Source of the DNA: Dipteris shenzhenensis
Lineage: Eukaryota > Polypodiophyta > Polypodiopsida > Gleicheniales
Strand: one strand, 5' to 3'
DNA length: 64,000 nucleotides
Assembly (NCBI GenBank): GCA_047967505.1
Contig: CM106540.1
Part shown: positions 10,902-23,299 of the stretch, in pieces
Layout of the letters: each line of letters opens with the position of its first letter
How positions within the stretch are numbered: position 1 is the stretch's first letter
Notes under the pieces: generated by a model
Told to the model about the DNA's origin: nothing
Databases searched by the model: none
What the model saw: only the letters and a program-made list of their open reading frames with translations
Program-made: the position numbers and the translations under genes

Positions 10902-12120
10902 TTACCTTCTTGGTAACAGGGTTATAGGATGGTAACCCTTTGCCTCTTCACTGTAGTCCAAGAAAATACACTTCCAGCCCTTTGGTTCCCATTTGGTCCT
11001 GGTAGAATCAGGGACATGCACAAAACAGTCACATCCAAAAACTCTGAAATGTGCAGCTGAAGGTTTCTTACTAGAAAAGGCTTGCAGTGGAATCATCCCG
11101 TTCACAGCCTTCGTGTAGCTACAATTGAGGATGTAAACTATAGTGTTACATGCTTCAGCCCAGAAAGTCTTTGGCAAATCTTTCCCTTGCATCATACTCC
11201 GGCCCATTTTGCAGATGACGCGCATCTTGCATTCTGCTACTCCATTTTGCTGTGATGTATGTGGCGGGGGTTTCTGCCTCTTGATCCCGTAACTCTTGCA
11301 GTAACTTTCGAATTCAGTCGATGTGAACTCTCCACCTCTGTTTAATCTCAACTTCTTCACCTTCCTCCTCGATTCTTTCTCGACTATTACATGCCATTCC
11401 TTGAACTTACTAAAAGCCTCATCTTTAGTCTTCAGGAAGTATATCCATATCCTTCTATTGTAGTCATCGATCAGCGTCATGAAGTAGTAGGAACCACCCA
11501 TAGCTTGCGTCTCCATCCTTCCGTAGAGGTCCGTGTGAACGAGCTCTAGAGGAGCCTTTGCCCTGCTGGCCTCTTTAGGAAAGGGATGCTAATGCTACTT
11601 GCTCATCATGCAAGCTTCACATACATCGGGCAGATCTAAAGTTTGTGGTAGGTCTACAATCATTCCACTTTTATGCATCTCCTTCAAAGAACTAAGGTTT
11701 AGATGACCAAACCTCTCATGCCACAGCTTGGTGTTCTTCACATCCGCTCGAGCACTGAAAGCTGAGAGTTCGTAAATGTTGTTGCACCGTGTACCTTTAC
11801 CAATGACCTTTCCTTGAAGATCTAGGATCTGTGCACCATTCTTATCGAATTGAACTTTGAGGTCCCAATCCGTGATCACAGAAATGGACAACAAGTTCCT
11901 CTTGATATCTGGCACATAAAGAACATCAGACAACTGTTTTACAACTCCATCTGACTTGAGAGCAATCGTACCTTTTTCTTTTGCTGGACATTTTGCATCA
12001 TTGCCGACTGCTACTAGGATGTCATTTCCTACCGACTATAGAGAGGTATACCAATCCTTCCTACTAGTCATGTGGCGCAATGCACCACTGTCAATGATCC
12101 AAGGTTCATCTGCAGGTACA
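10902..12120 (-). pseudogene. Copia-2 protease and integrase
   Basis: The protease motif WIIDSGALRHMTS lies near 12100, then DVLYVPDIKRNLLSI (11933) and the GAG-pre-integrase pattern (LWHERFGHLNLSSL, CEACMMSK). The integrase core is open from 11516 to 10902, with LIDDYNRRIWIYFLK and the DDE-type region NRGGEF / PPPHTSQQNGVAE. The first Asp of the usual TDNGGEF motif reads as Asn here. Confidence 0.85.
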
Positions 12121-12229
12121 TGAACTGCCTCCGTGCGAATCTCCTCAATTGCTACAAACAACTCTATAGGTGCTGCCTGCACGCTATTGCTGGACTCTTT
12201 CTTTACTCCGTTCTTCTTATCTGCAATCT

Positions 12230-12966
12230 TCTTTCATCAGCACTCATTCTGCTTGTGCCCTGCCTTGTTGCAATAGAAGCACTTGATCTTCTTCTTTCTC
12301 TTTTTATCATCAGAAGAAGATGGGTTACCAGAGTCCTTACCCTTACCTTTCTTTGATCGGTCCAGAAAGCCGAATCTTCTCTAGTCCTCGTCTTTTGATG
12401 CATCTCCTCCTCCAAAAGCATCGTGTTGAAATCCTCAAAGTTGAGGGGTGGATTTATGTTCTACGTATTCAGCACCGTAACAAGACGTACTTTGGTGGGA
12501 GAATCCGTGTGCACCTTCATGCTAGATTCTCATTGGTGATGGTGATGCCAATCGTAGTCATCTGATCGCGTAGATTCTTCACCCTTGTGATGAACTCCTC
12601 TGCTGCTTCAGACTCAGACAACTTCTCTTTCACAAGTTGAGTCTCTAGATTTTGAATCTGCGTCTGATTCATGGTCTTATACTGATTTTTCAAGACCGTC
12701 CATGCCTCCTCCGCTGTGGTGACATGTTGAATTAATGCCATGATAGAATCACTAACACTGCAGATAATAGAAAATAGCGCATCTGCATTTCTTCTTATCC
12801 ATGCGAGAATCTCATTTGTAGTTGGTACTATATGTTGTCCTGCATTGGCTAGATCCGGTCTCACAACCGGCCTCACGTCCACCCCAGTAGCAGTGTCCCA
12901 AAGCTCGTATGCACTTAGGATGGTCTTTATCTTGAACTTCCAGAGTGGATAGTTAGAGCCATCCAA
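12230..12966 (-). pseudogene. Copia-2 gag
   Basis: The open part 12966-12517 begins MDGSNYPLWKFKIKTIL and continues through the UBN2-type gag domain (EEAWTVLKNQYK, LVKEKLSESEAAEEF). After a frame change the zinc knuckle CFYCNKAGHKQNEC is readable near 12265-12224 and is followed at once by stop codons. Confidence 0.82.
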
Positions 12967-13087
12967 CTTTTTGCTTTTGCTGAACGGTGGGATTCGCAGT
13001 CTTGCGGGCTGGGCCAGCTCTCACAATCTGCTCGCAAACAGAAACGCACTACCAAATCTTCTTGCTAGAGTCCAGGCTCTAATACCA

Positions 13088-13814
13088 TGTAAGAAAATAA
13101 TACAACATATGTGCTCAACAGATAACAGGATCTCGTATGCAAGAGAGAAAACAAGATAGTATGGAGAATCAAAAAATTTGATTAAAACTGATACAATATA
13201 TGGCGCTGCCTCCCAACCATGTGCTCCTATGAAAGAAGCTTTGATGGTGTGCTGGAAACAGTAGAAGATGGAGGTGGGTGCTAAGGAATCACGATTGCTA
13301 TAGCCAGTGATGAAATGGGCTTCACGAGCTTGCTCTTATATAGCCACCAGTCATAGTCAGTTAGGCTCAATTGGATGACCAACCCAGTCCGCCCAAAACG
13401 GTCGACTAGGGGTCGGTCCCGAAATAGGCCACCGACCATATGATAGAACCGGTGTGCAAAATAGAGCAACTGCCCTACGGTCTCCGTTCGGCCCAAAGCC
13501 ATTCGGGATCATCTGAGGCTCCAAATGGGCCCCACAACCTAAGAGTGGGCTGCCTCGAGAACTGCTCCATCTACCCTCAGTGCGGTCAGTCAAGGGATGC
13601 CTTCCTGCACTTTCATGTAGCCTAGTTGGTAGTGTGCCAACTCTATCTGAAGCCGTCTAGCCATCAGGCCACACATGGCCCCCATCTGGTGTCCAAACCA
13701 GGACCTACCAGATAACCGAGCTACTCAAATGCCTTCTCCTCATATGGGGGGCTTACAAGTAGAGTTGGCTAGTTCCCACGTAGTTACACAAGAGTGGAGC
13801 ATTGATATCTAACA
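13088..13814 (-). repeat. Copia-2 5' LTR
   Basis: 727 bp, plus-strand TGTAAG...TCTAACA. It adjoins the primer-binding site at 13087. It is the complete version of the truncated 3' LTR. Confidence 0.9.
13334..13343 (-). promoter_or_regulatory. TATA box of copia-2 5' LTR
   Basis: The minus strand reads GGCTATATAAGAGC, a strong TATA box about 470 bp into the LTR. Transcription would begin some 30 bp further along the minus strand. The truncated 3' LTR lacks this box. Confidence 0.65.
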
Positions 13815-14489
13815 CTAATCTCCATCAAGAGAGATTTTCTTTGGCTTACTCTCTTCTTCCTATTCCTTGCTAGCATGTGCACAGGCTTCCCCTTCTTTAA
13901 GGATTTTGATTTGGATGGAGCTGTGGCAACCCCTACAATGTCAGACTATCCTTTTCCTTTCCTTCTGGATGTTTTTTTGGTTCTTGCCATAGTCTATTGA
14001 AAAAACCCAAACATAACAAGGAAATAAGCCACCCAAGAGTTTGCTTGAAAACGCGATATGGTGCAAAAATATGGAGAAAATGTTGAAATCGTGTTTTTCA
14101 ATAAATATTATTTTACTTACTTCAGCAACACACACCGTGCAAAAAATTTGCTAGAAAATGCGATATGGAGGAGAAATACAAAGAAAAAGCTGAAATCGCA
14201 TTTTTGAGCAAATTTAGTTGAAGCATAAGCTAATCAATCAGTTGGACTCCACCATCCTCCTAAACCCTAGAATGCAAATGAGATGTGTTCAACAAAAACA
14301 ACTCATAGAGTGTCTTAGAGAGAAAGCTATGGAATGGTCATTTCACCTTAACAATAGGAAAAACCAATGGCTGGTGACAGATTGCTTACTTGGGCTTGTG
14401 TGTAGAGCTAGAGCTAGTGAGGTTGGAGTTGGGGAGCTAGGGAGGTGTGAGATCGAACTGGGGAGGTTGTGGCTGTGGAGTTGGTGAGG
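13815..14489. repeat. Old repeat tract left of copia-3
   Basis: It contains two diverged copies of a block with GCGATATGG and a later ATCGCATTTTTGAGCAAA (13980-14220). Related blocks recur at 21040-22020, on the far side of copia-3. From about 14400 it holds GAGCTAGAG / GTGAGGTTGGAG words that recur at 20427-21310. No gene is seen. Confidence 0.5.
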
Positions 14490-14659
14490 TGTGGGGGTTA
14501 AAGGTCACTGTGCCTTCACCCCAGTTATGTACAATACTCAAACACATATATAAATGAATGAAAAAGAAGATTAGGGTGGTTCTGCACCCACCAAACTTGT
14601 GTGGCTCTCTGTCTCTCTCTCTCCTTCTTCCGTTCTTGCTTCCGTTGAGAGCACTCTCA
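14490..14659 (+). repeat. Copia-3 5' LTR
   Basis: 170 bp, almost identical to 20257-20426. The primer-binding site lies 2 bp downstream. Confidence 0.93.
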
Positions 14660-16087
14660 ACTGGTATCAGAGCCCGGGTGATCTAGCTGAGCGTGCGTGA
14701 ATGCTTGGAAGCTCAGCAGCTCTGTGAGAGGAAGGAGAAGCTCTGTGGAAAGATTTGTGGATGACTTTACTTGCATCCGAGTGTGTAGAGACCTTGGAGA
14801 AACCTTTGGAAAAGTCACTTTGGCTTTGCGAAGTGGTTTTGAGAGCCTGTTAAGTGGTTTCAAAGAAAAAGTCGTTTTTTGAGCTTTTCCCTATTCCGTT
14901 CGATGACAGAGACTCCGTATTGACTTGTAGAGGCAACTATTGCTTGCTTTTGGTGTCCACATTACTTCAGGAGCTTGGAAACACCTTCATTCTTGAATCT
15001 GGGATCATTTCAGTGGATTTCTGACTCACTGTGTCAGTTCCTACGTTTTTTGCCCGGTTGTTGGAACTCAAGTTTGGAGCAACCATTTGCAGATCTATCA
15101 GTTCCGGTGGACTCAGGAGGTCCGAAAACTTCTATGTTGCTCATCATTCGCACTCCGGTGGAGTTTACAAACAGCTCTGTTTCCAAAAACGTTTTTCAGT
15201 CCGTGTGTTGGACCCAGTGATTGAGACCACGGTTTCCAAAACCGTCTATCCCATTGCGTTTCGGACACCCAAAAACCCCTACCTGTCAGTTCTTGTGCAA
15301 TTCGGTGGAGGATTTTCAGAGTTATAGATCTCTGTGTATTCGATTTCGTCTCTCTGTTATGCATTTTTCATTCTAAGGTTTTGAAACCTTAGATTTATGC
15401 CACATGGCAGTGGATAAGTGTTGACTCCCATTTCTCACTCATCGGTTGGGATTTTGGAGTTCTGGCAGAAGAGAGATATTTGTAGATTTTCTTGCTGAGT
15501 CCGATTATGCAATGGCGCCCATATTTTGAGGCATCTCAGGTTCTATTTTCAGTAGCGCTCATTACCGTGGGACTATGATTTCTTGAGCATACCTTATGCA
15601 GATCACTCTGGTTGCAGTTTGAGCAGTGTGCGCTCATTCGTGGTATGCATTGGATTGTAGTGGATGATTTATAGGCCATTTGGATGCATTGCGGTCCTTG
15701 TTGGATGTGCTGATAGGCCCAAATTGCCTTGTGGGATGCTATTTTTTATGGACGCTTTGCACATGGATGCTATTTTATGCTGAGGGATAGCTTTGACACA
15801 TTGTTGGTGATGCACTGATAGTGCTATGCTCTCTTGGATGAGATATAATTGATGCATATGCCAGTGGACGGTGTTTATACTTGAGTCATTTGGCACTTAT
15901 TGGCATTTTCTTTTGGGCCAGATTTGCTCATATGGATGCATAGTATATGCACATGAGTCAGATGCTTTGAGTTTTGAGTTTTGGTGATATTTCACTCTAT
16001 TGTGGCATACACATTTGGGTGCACCTAGTATTTGGTGTGATTCTCTCTTGTAGGCACTAGCATTTGGGATTTTGCTTTATTTGCATC

Positions 16088-17254
16088 ATGGCATCCTCTT
16101 CCATGTCTGAAAAGGAGTTTTTCAGCATTAAAAAGTTTGATGGGACAAACTTTTCTTTGTGGAAAGAACAAATAAGGGATGTGCTTATTCAAATGAAGTA
16201 GATTAAACCCTTGGCAGGGATTGAAGCTAAGCCTGCAAATATGTCTGAGGATGATTGGAATGAGTTGGATGCATTAGCAAAGTCTACTATTAGACTTCAT
16301 CTTGCAGAGTCAGTTTATTTCACAGTAGTAAATGAGCAGACTACAGAAGATTTGTGGAAGAAACTGTGTGCCACTTATGAGAAGGAAACTGCCTCTAATA
16401 AAGTTTACCTCATGAAGAGGTTGTTTGAGCTGCAGATGAAGGAAGGGGTCTCCATTGCTTCTCACTTGAATGAATTCAATATTATTTTCAGCCAGCTTCA
16501 GGCTCAGAAGATGAATTTTGATGCGGAGACTAAGGCAATATTTCTCTTATGTTCATTGCCATCCTCATGGGATACCTTCCGTACAGCTGTCAGTAACTCT
16601 GCACCTGGTGGAGTACTAAAATTTGATGATGTTGTGGGTAGCTTGTTGGCCGAGGAGATTAGACGGAAGTCTATGGATGGCAACAAGCAAGATGCAGCCT
16701 TAAATGTGCAAAGGGGCAGATCACAGTTCAGGGGGAAGTCCCAAGAAAGATGGAAGTCTCGTAGCAAATCCAGGGCACGGAACATTGAGTGTTACCATTG
16801 TGGCAAGAAGGGCCATATGAAAAAGGATTGCTACAAGCTGAAAAGAGAGCAAAAGGATAAGAAAAAGAATGCAAATTGGGGTGCAAATCAAAAGGAAGAG
16901 AGTCCAAGGGAGGACAAAGGAAAAGTGAAGATCGAGGAGATCAATACAGTCACACATGATAGTGACAATGATGTTCTCTTCATGTCTACTTTATCTGCAG
17001 AGTTGCTTACCACTTCAAATGATGCATATTCCCAGGATTGGATTTTGGATTCTGGTGCTTCATTCCATGTTACTCCCCATAGGGAATGGTTCTCCACTTA
17101 TGATAGTGGAAAGACAGGTTGTGTGCATCTTGGAAATGACTATGCATGTGACATAGTGGGAGCAGGTGACATAAAGTTTTCTTTTGCAAATGGGTCTGCA
17201 TTTGTTTTGAAACATGTGAGACATGTGCCTAAGCTGACCAAGAGTCTTATTTAA
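16088..17254 (+). pseudogene. Copia-3 gag and start of protease
   Basis: The ATG at 16088 opens MASSSMSEKEFFSIKKFDG, then a TAG at 16199-16201 interrupts. The same frame resumes and stays open to TAA at 17252. It shows the gag domain (LWKKLCATYEKETASNKVYL), a CCHC knuckle (CYHCGKKGHMKKDC) and the protease motif WILDSGASFHVTP. The two stops are the only lesions in this frame. Confidence 0.88.
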
Positions 17255-18335
17255 GTGGGTCAGCTAGATGATGCTGGTTTTCACACCACTTTTGGCTTTC
17301 AAAGTTGGAAAATTCAGAAGGGCTCTATGCTTTTGGCTAGGGGTGCCAAGTGTGGGACTTTGTATCCCTTACATGTATCAGGGTATTTGATCATGTTGTT
17401 GCAATAATCGAGCAGCCAAGCACTTCTTTGTGGCATTGCAGGTTGGGGCACATGAGCTTGAATGGAATGAAACTCTTATGCCGTTTGGGTTATGTACCGC
17501 ATTTGAGTTTCTGTGATTTTGAATTTTGTGAGCACTGTCTCTATGGGAAGCAGACTAAATCAGCCCATAAAAGAAAGGAAAGAAAGAGTTTGAAATGCTT
17601 GATTTGGTGCATTCAGACGTATGTGGTCCCATGCCTACACGGTCATTAGGCGGGGCTGAATACTATGTGACATTCATTGATGATGCAACTAGGAAAGTGT
17701 GGGCTTATGCTATAGCTCGGAAGAGTGATGTGTTCCAGGTATTTCAGAAATGGCTGGCCTTGGTTGAGAATCAGTCATGTAGAACACTTAAATGCCTACG
17801 GACTGACAATGGTGGAGAGTATCTCTCTCATGAATTTCAGCATTTTTGTGATACACGTGGGATTAAGAGGGAGCTCACATCCCCTCGTACTCCAGAGCAA
17901 AATCCAGTTGCAGAAAAGATGAACCGTACCATTCAAGAAAGGTTACAATGCATGCTTTCCAATGCAAGTCTTTCTGGTGGTTTTTGGGCTGAGGCAATGA
18001 AGACTGCAGTGCATGTGATCAATAGATCACCTAGTAAGAGTTTGGATGGTGGTATTCCTGAAGAGGCATGGAGTGGCAAGAAGCCCTCTTACTCTCATTT
18101 GCGTATATTTGGGTGTGAAGCATATGCACATGTGCCAAAAGAGCTTCGAAAGAAGCTAGATCCTAAGTCTAGGAAATGCATCTTTCTGGGTTATGGTGAA
18201 AGTGGAGAGATGGGCTATCGTCTCTGGGATCTTGAAGCAAAGAAGATCATACGCAGCCATGATGTGGTCTTAAATGAGAAGAAGATGCATAAGGCACCCA
18301 TGAGGGATGTGGAAATGAGGAGAATCACTTTCTAG
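17255..18335 (+). pseudogene. Copia-3 integrase
   Basis: The pre-integrase motif LWHCRLGHMSLNGMKLL and CEHCLYGKQTK (17350-17649) are followed, after a frame change, by an open integrase core (17595-18335): FIDDATRKVWAY, LRTDNGGEYLS, PEQNPVAEKMNRTIQ and the C-terminal GCEAYAHVPKELRKKLDPK. The catalytic D, D and E are all present. A stop ends it at 18333. Confidence 0.88.
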
Positions 18336-18338
18336 GAT

Positions 18339-20121
18339 GTGAATCCACCTGCATATGTTGATAGACAGCAAGCTGTCCATGCACCAAATGTGCAAGAAAT
18401 GGTACCACCAAGTACTCCCACAGGTATACAATCAAGGGTAGATGATGGATCATCTATTGGTGGAAATGATGAGCCAAATGTGGCTGATATGCAAGTGGGA
18501 CAACAAGCTGGAATGCCCTTGAGAAGATCATCTAGAGTGTCTAGACCGCCTGATAGGTTTGTTCCAGGGGTAGACTATGTGATGCTTATTGATTGCGGGG
18601 AGCCTTCTTGCTATAGAGAGGCTATGATGCGTGAGGATCAACGCAAGTGGGAGTATGCTATGCAATCAGAGATGAGTTCACTTATGAAGAATAAGACTTG
18701 GGACTTGGTTTCTTTGCCACATGGAAAGAAAGCATTGCCATGTAAATGGGTCTACAAAATGAAGGTCACAGGTGACGATGTGCCTAGGTACAAGGCCCGT
18801 TTGGTTGCTAAAGGGTTCAAGCAAGAGAAGGGTGTGGACTTTGATGAGATATTCTCTCTGGTTGTGAAGATGACCACACTTAGATGCATGCTTGGACTAG
18901 TGGCATTAGAGGATATGGAGCTTATGCAGATGGATGTCAAGACAGCTTTCTTGCATGGGGATTTGCATGAGGAAATTTACATGGTGCAGCCGGAAGGCTT
19001 TGAAGAAAAGGGCAAAGAGCATTTAGTTTGCAAGCTGAAGAAGAGTCTCTATGGTCTTAAGCAAGCACCTAGAGAATGGTATCAGAAGTTTGATGCTTTC
19101 ATTCGGTCTCAGGGTTTTAGAAGGAGTGAAATTGATCACTGCCTCTACACTAAAAGGGCTAAGGATAATAGCCTCATAATCCTGGCACTATATGTGGATG
19201 ATATGCTATTGGCTAGCAAGAATACTTACGAGCTAGATGCATTAAAGGCCAAGTTGCATGAGGCCTTTGATATGAAGGATTTGGGACTTGCAAGTCATAT
19301 TCTTGGTATGCGCATCACGCGTGATCAGAGTAGGAAAATCCTTTGGCTTTCACAAAAAGAGTATGTTACAAAAGTATTGCAGCGTTTCAATATGGAGGGG
19401 GGGAAGGCAGTGAGTACTCCATTGCCTCCATATGTGAAACTGAGTCATACAGATAGTCCCAAATCAGATGAGGAAAGGGCCATTGCAGTGGGAGTTGTTA
19501 GCTGGTATATGGCTAATCTAGGAAAGAGGCATTGGGAGGTAGTTAAGTGCATCATGAGGTACATGAAGGGTACCAAGGAGATGTGCATCTGCTTTGGTAA
19601 AGGAGACATGCATGTACTTGGGTACACAGATTCAGACTATGCAGGGCATGTGGAGGCATGTGGATAGTAGGAGATCCACTTCTGGTTATGTGTTCACCTT
19701 TGCAGGTGGTGCAGTGTCGTGGATGTCTCGCGCACAGAAGTGCATTGCTTTGTCTACCACAGAGGCTGAGTATGTTGTAGCCACAGAGGGTTGCAAGGAG
19801 GCTATATGGCTTGATCGGCTAGTGGGAGATTTGGGGATTCATAGAGGTGTACCGACATTGCATAGTGATTCCATGAGTGCTATATTCAGCTAGCATGGAA
19901 TCCGGTCTTTCATGAGTGCTATTCAGCTAGCACGGAATCCGGTCTTTCATGCAAAGACCAAACACATTGAGGTCAGGTACCATTTCATCAGGGAGGTACT
20001 TGAGGACAAGCACATAGAGCTTGTCAAGGTTCATACAGATGATAACCCTGTAGATATGCTGACGAAGAGTCTACCTAGTCAGCGGTTTGAGTATTGTCGT
20101 GTATTGATGGGCATTGGATAG
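18339..20121 (+). pseudogene. Copia-3 reverse transcriptase and RNase H
   Basis: An open frame of 442 residues (18339-19667) includes LPCKWVYKMK, QMDVKTAFLHGDL, LYVDDMLLA and the first RNase H Asp (YTDSDYAG). A frameshift near 19655 leads to the rest (SRRSTSGYVFTF, ALSTTEAEY). A short duplication at 19875-19950 then breaks the frame before KHIEVRYHFIRE and DMLTKSLPS. Confidence 0.9.
19875..19950 (+). repeat. 38-bp tandem duplication in copia-3 RNase H
   Basis: GAGTGCTAT...GTCTTTCAT occurs at 19875-19913 and again at 19914-19950 with a 2-bp length difference. It shifts the frame. Confidence 0.9.
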
Positions 20122-20215
20122 TATGCTCACTGGAGATATGCTGACGAAGAGTCGACCTAGTCAGCGGTTTGAGTATTGTCGTGTATTGATGGGCATTGGA
20201 TAGTATGCTCACTGG
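20052..20215 (+). repeat. 82-bp tandem duplication before the copia-3 3' LTR
   Basis: AGATATGCTGACGAAGAG...GCTCACTGG occurs at 20052-20133 and 20134-20215, nearly identical. The first copy holds the end of the RNase H frame. Confidence 0.92.
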
Positions 20216-20256
20216 TTGTTCTCCCTTAAAGGCACATTGTCCTTTAAGTGGGAGGT

Positions 20257-20426
20257 TGTGGGGGTTAAAGGTCACTGTGCCTTCACCCCAGTTATGTACA
20301 ATACTCAAACACATATATAAATGAATGAAAAAGAAGATTAGGGTGGTTCTGCACCCACCAAACTTGTGTGGCTCTCCGTCTCTCTCTCTCCTTCTTCCGT
20401 TCTTGCTTCCATTGAGAGCACTCTCA
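20257..20426 (+). repeat. Copia-3 3' LTR
   Basis: 170 bp, preceded by a purine tract and followed by the GTGAGG duplication. Confidence 0.93.
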
Positions 20427-22030
20427 GTGAGGTTAGAGCTGGAGCTGCAGTGGGACTCTATGATGGAGGTGGTGAGGTAGTGAGATTGGAGCTGGAGCTG
20501 CAGTGGGACTCTATAATGGAGGTGGTGATCTGGTGAGGTTGGAGGCAACTGAAATTAGAGATAGGGATGAAATGAGGGGTAACTCTATTTAGTGGCAGTT
20601 TTGTCTCAAAATATGTGCAAGCAATGATGAGGAAATAAATGCACACATACCTAGAAGACCTTTTTCTACAGGTGTGGCTGATAAGACAGATGTGACATGC
20701 ATTGAAAATTGTGCCCTTTCCTCTTATCTACACTTTTCTCCATCTCTCTAGTAGTTTTGATCTACACTTTCCTCCATCCCTACACCACATCCTTATCTGC
20801 ATCACTACCATCATCCCCCCCCCTTACTCCCACCATTCTTCCCCCCCCTTACTACACCTATGCAAGAGCCATAGACAACAAGTCACCAAGGCCAGCCATG
20901 GATAGAAAAAATCCAGGTATTCATATATCTCACTTCGAAATCTGCTATATTTGTGGGCAGTAGTGTTTTATTGATCTGTGATTGTCTAGACCTCACCTTT
21001 CCTTAGATCCTAGTCCTTGCTCCATACAGGACAATAATATTTTCAAGAAAATGCGATTTGAGGCTCTGTTTGCATAAAAACACCCAGGTTGTGGATAACA
21101 GTTTAATGGGTGTCAACTTGATGGGTTGAGCTAGAGTTGTAGTGGGTCTAGATAATGGAGCTTGAGCTGTAGTGGGTCAGTGTGATAGAGCTATTGAGGA
21201 TTTGGGTGATAGTTTGATGGGTGTCAGCTTAATGGGTTGAGATAGAGCTGTAGTGGGTCAAGGGGAAGGAGCTGAAGCTAGAGCTATATTGGGTGAGTGT
21301 CATAGAGCTGTTGAGGTTGTCTAGCATAAGCCTATAGGGAGGAAGATGAAACTAGAGATGGATATGACAAAGGGAATGATTAAGTCTGGTAGCTTGGTCT
21401 AAAAATAGGTGCATGCAATCACTAGATACTTAACTCACTAGTACCTTGAAGACCCATGCAATAGTGTGACTTGCATAGATATCTATGTCATCTCCTCGTA
21501 TCTTCACTTTTCTTCATCCATTCAACAGTTTTGAATCTTCATCTTCTTCCTCATCTTCATCTAGACAAAACTTTAAATCTTGTCTTTTCTCCCATCATCA
21601 TCCCCACCTACCTGCACTTGTGCAAAATCCATGGAGAGAAAGGATACAGGTACTTAAATACACCACAGTCTTGATCTAACTTTCCAAGTGTCTTCTTGAT
21701 CTATCTAATTCTACTACATCAGCTATTAGGCATTTTCTTCATCTTTTGAATGATCAAGACAATATCTTGAAGATTTACTTGAATTTGTATGGACCTAATG
21801 TTTTATCTAAAGCCTAGAGATTGATACTGTGTGGCCAAGGAGTTTTCTTGAAAAGGCGATTTGAGCCTTCTTTAGCTTAGGATTACCCCATATCGCATTT
21901 ATGAGCAAATTTCTCACTATTGCTAAAATTGTTTTTGCATCAATAGGACTTTTTGCCAGAAAACATGATTTGAGTGTATTTAACTAGAAAGATAGTCATA
22001 TTGCATTTTTCAGCAAACTTTCAAAGAGGA
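20427..22030 (+). repeat. Diverged tandem duplication, unit about 0.8 kb
   Basis: Markers recur at about 790-800 bp: CCTAGAAGACC (20650) and CCTTGAAGACC (21441); a CT-rich block with CATCATC (20720-20830 and 21500-21610); AATGCGATTTGAG (21051) and AAGGCGATTTGAG (21853). Inside the first unit a 53-bp repeat (GGAGCTGGAGCTGCAGTGGG) occurs twice at 20432-20540. No protein is supported. The tract appears to continue left of copia-3. Confidence 0.6.
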
Positions 22031-22050
22031 GGAGCTAACCATCTAGATGA

Positions 22051-23290
22051 TGCAGCAAGACCTGTCAGGAAGACGATTAACCTCTCAGCTTATATGCTGT
22101 AAGGGAGGAGGAATCTCCTGGTAAGAATTTCTTTATGAGTGCTTCTGTTTCTTTTTAGCTATATGTGCAGGAATCAATTTTAATTTTGTATGATGCAATC
22201 AAGAGAAGAAAGCCCAATGACAAGGGTTTAGACAAAGGTGGACAGTTAGTTGCTAAGGGAAAGGAGAAGGAGGAAAAGAAGTCACCCCAACTAGTGCATT
22301 TGTTTGACAGGAATTAAATTAGGATCAAAGTTTTCTTTTTTAGGTCTTAAAATTTCCCTACAACAAGTACACTTTGCAATATCATAGATTTTCTTGCAAG
22401 ATAGACACACATATACAAATACAATGGGTAAACAAGATGTATCTTTAGCTTGCTTTCTGTACTCTGCACTTACATCCTCCAGTGCTAGCTTTTAACTCCG
22501 TAATGTTTCGAATTCTCTTGCTTCGTTATCTCTCTCCAAGAATCGTTCTCTTCATTCTTGCTCTTCGTAGCTCATTCTTTGTCTTTAAATGCTCTTCAAT
22601 TTCCCTTTACAGGAGCTACTCTTTCAAGTCTAAATTTATCGACATTTCTTGCGCCTTCTCCATTCTTTCTCAGACATACAATGTCTTGTACATTTCTGTA
22701 GTTGAATGTTGACTCGAAATGTATCCATACATTCCATTGTTCCCGTCACCCACAAACCTCAATAGTGTTGTCGGATTAGAAAATGGAGGGCTCAAATTTC
22801 TCAATGGACATTTTGGGTAAATCTGTTAGACGCACCATAAGTCGATATGTTGGGAACCTACTCTTCTCATGTTTTCCTTTGGCTCAGCATTTACAAGGGG
22901 AACCTTTCCTTGGTTGCATGCAACCATTTCGTGAGGGTTGGTTCTTCATCTTGTCTGCTTTTTATAAAACTCATCTAATCTTTTGCGGCAGTAACCATTC
23001 AAATATTTGAAAAAAAACAAATTAGTGATGGCATGATGGGTTCTTTATGAGAGGCCACTAGAACACCATCGAAAGAGATGCGGAATCTATATGGAGAGTT
23101 TAATGCAGCGTCTTCTCAATTATTTGAAAGGACTTTTTTATTCCTCCCTAGACTGACACACTTGTAGTCCTGAACTAACAGATATCCGTAGTTTATTGCT
23201 TTCTCCACATTTTAGAAGAGAGATAAAAGAGAAAATAGAGAATTTCTTACAGGGCCCCAAAATGAGCTCCCTTTTTTCCTAATGTATTCC
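22051..23290. other. Unassigned sequence
   Basis: No gene is supported. A hydrophobic open stretch at 22482-22712 looks like chance or an antisense shadow. Confidence 0.3.
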
Positions 23291-23299
23291 GGAGAAGAT

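Larger units (their letters stand above)
8690..13814 (-). mobile_element. Copia-2, Ty1/copia retrotransposon with truncated 3' LTR
   Basis: The 5' LTR (13088-13814) and a shortened 3' LTR (about 8690-9015) flank a minus-strand gag-pol region. The LTR begins TGTTAG and ends CTTACA. The primer site TGGTATTAGAGCC lies on the minus strand from 13087, directly inside the 5' LTR. The purine tract TTGAGGGGCGG (9026-9016) abuts the 3' LTR. The 3' LTR lacks about 390 bp at its outer end, including TATA, R and U5, so no target duplication can be tested. RT-RNase H is a single open frame of 498 residues, but gag and integrase carry stops. Confidence 0.9.
14490..20426 (+). mobile_element. Copia-3, Ty1/copia retrotransposon with very short LTRs
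   Basis: LTRs of 170 bp (14490-14659 and 20257-20426) differ at about two bases by eye, so the insertion is young. They read TGTGGGGG...ACTCTCA. The primer site TGGTATCAGAGCC (14662-14674) is a perfect initiator-Met match. The purine tract AAGTGGGAGGT ends at 20256. GTGAGG flanks both ends (14484-14489, 20427-20432), a 6-bp duplication rather than the usual 5. A leader of about 1.4 kb precedes gag. Pol order is protease, integrase, RT, RNase H. Stops at 16199, 17252 and 18333, frameshifts and two local duplications near the 3' end make it defective. Confidence 0.93.

Noticed and set aside
22482-22712. Hydrophobic 76-codon ORF
   Set aside because: No family and no neighbouring gene structure.
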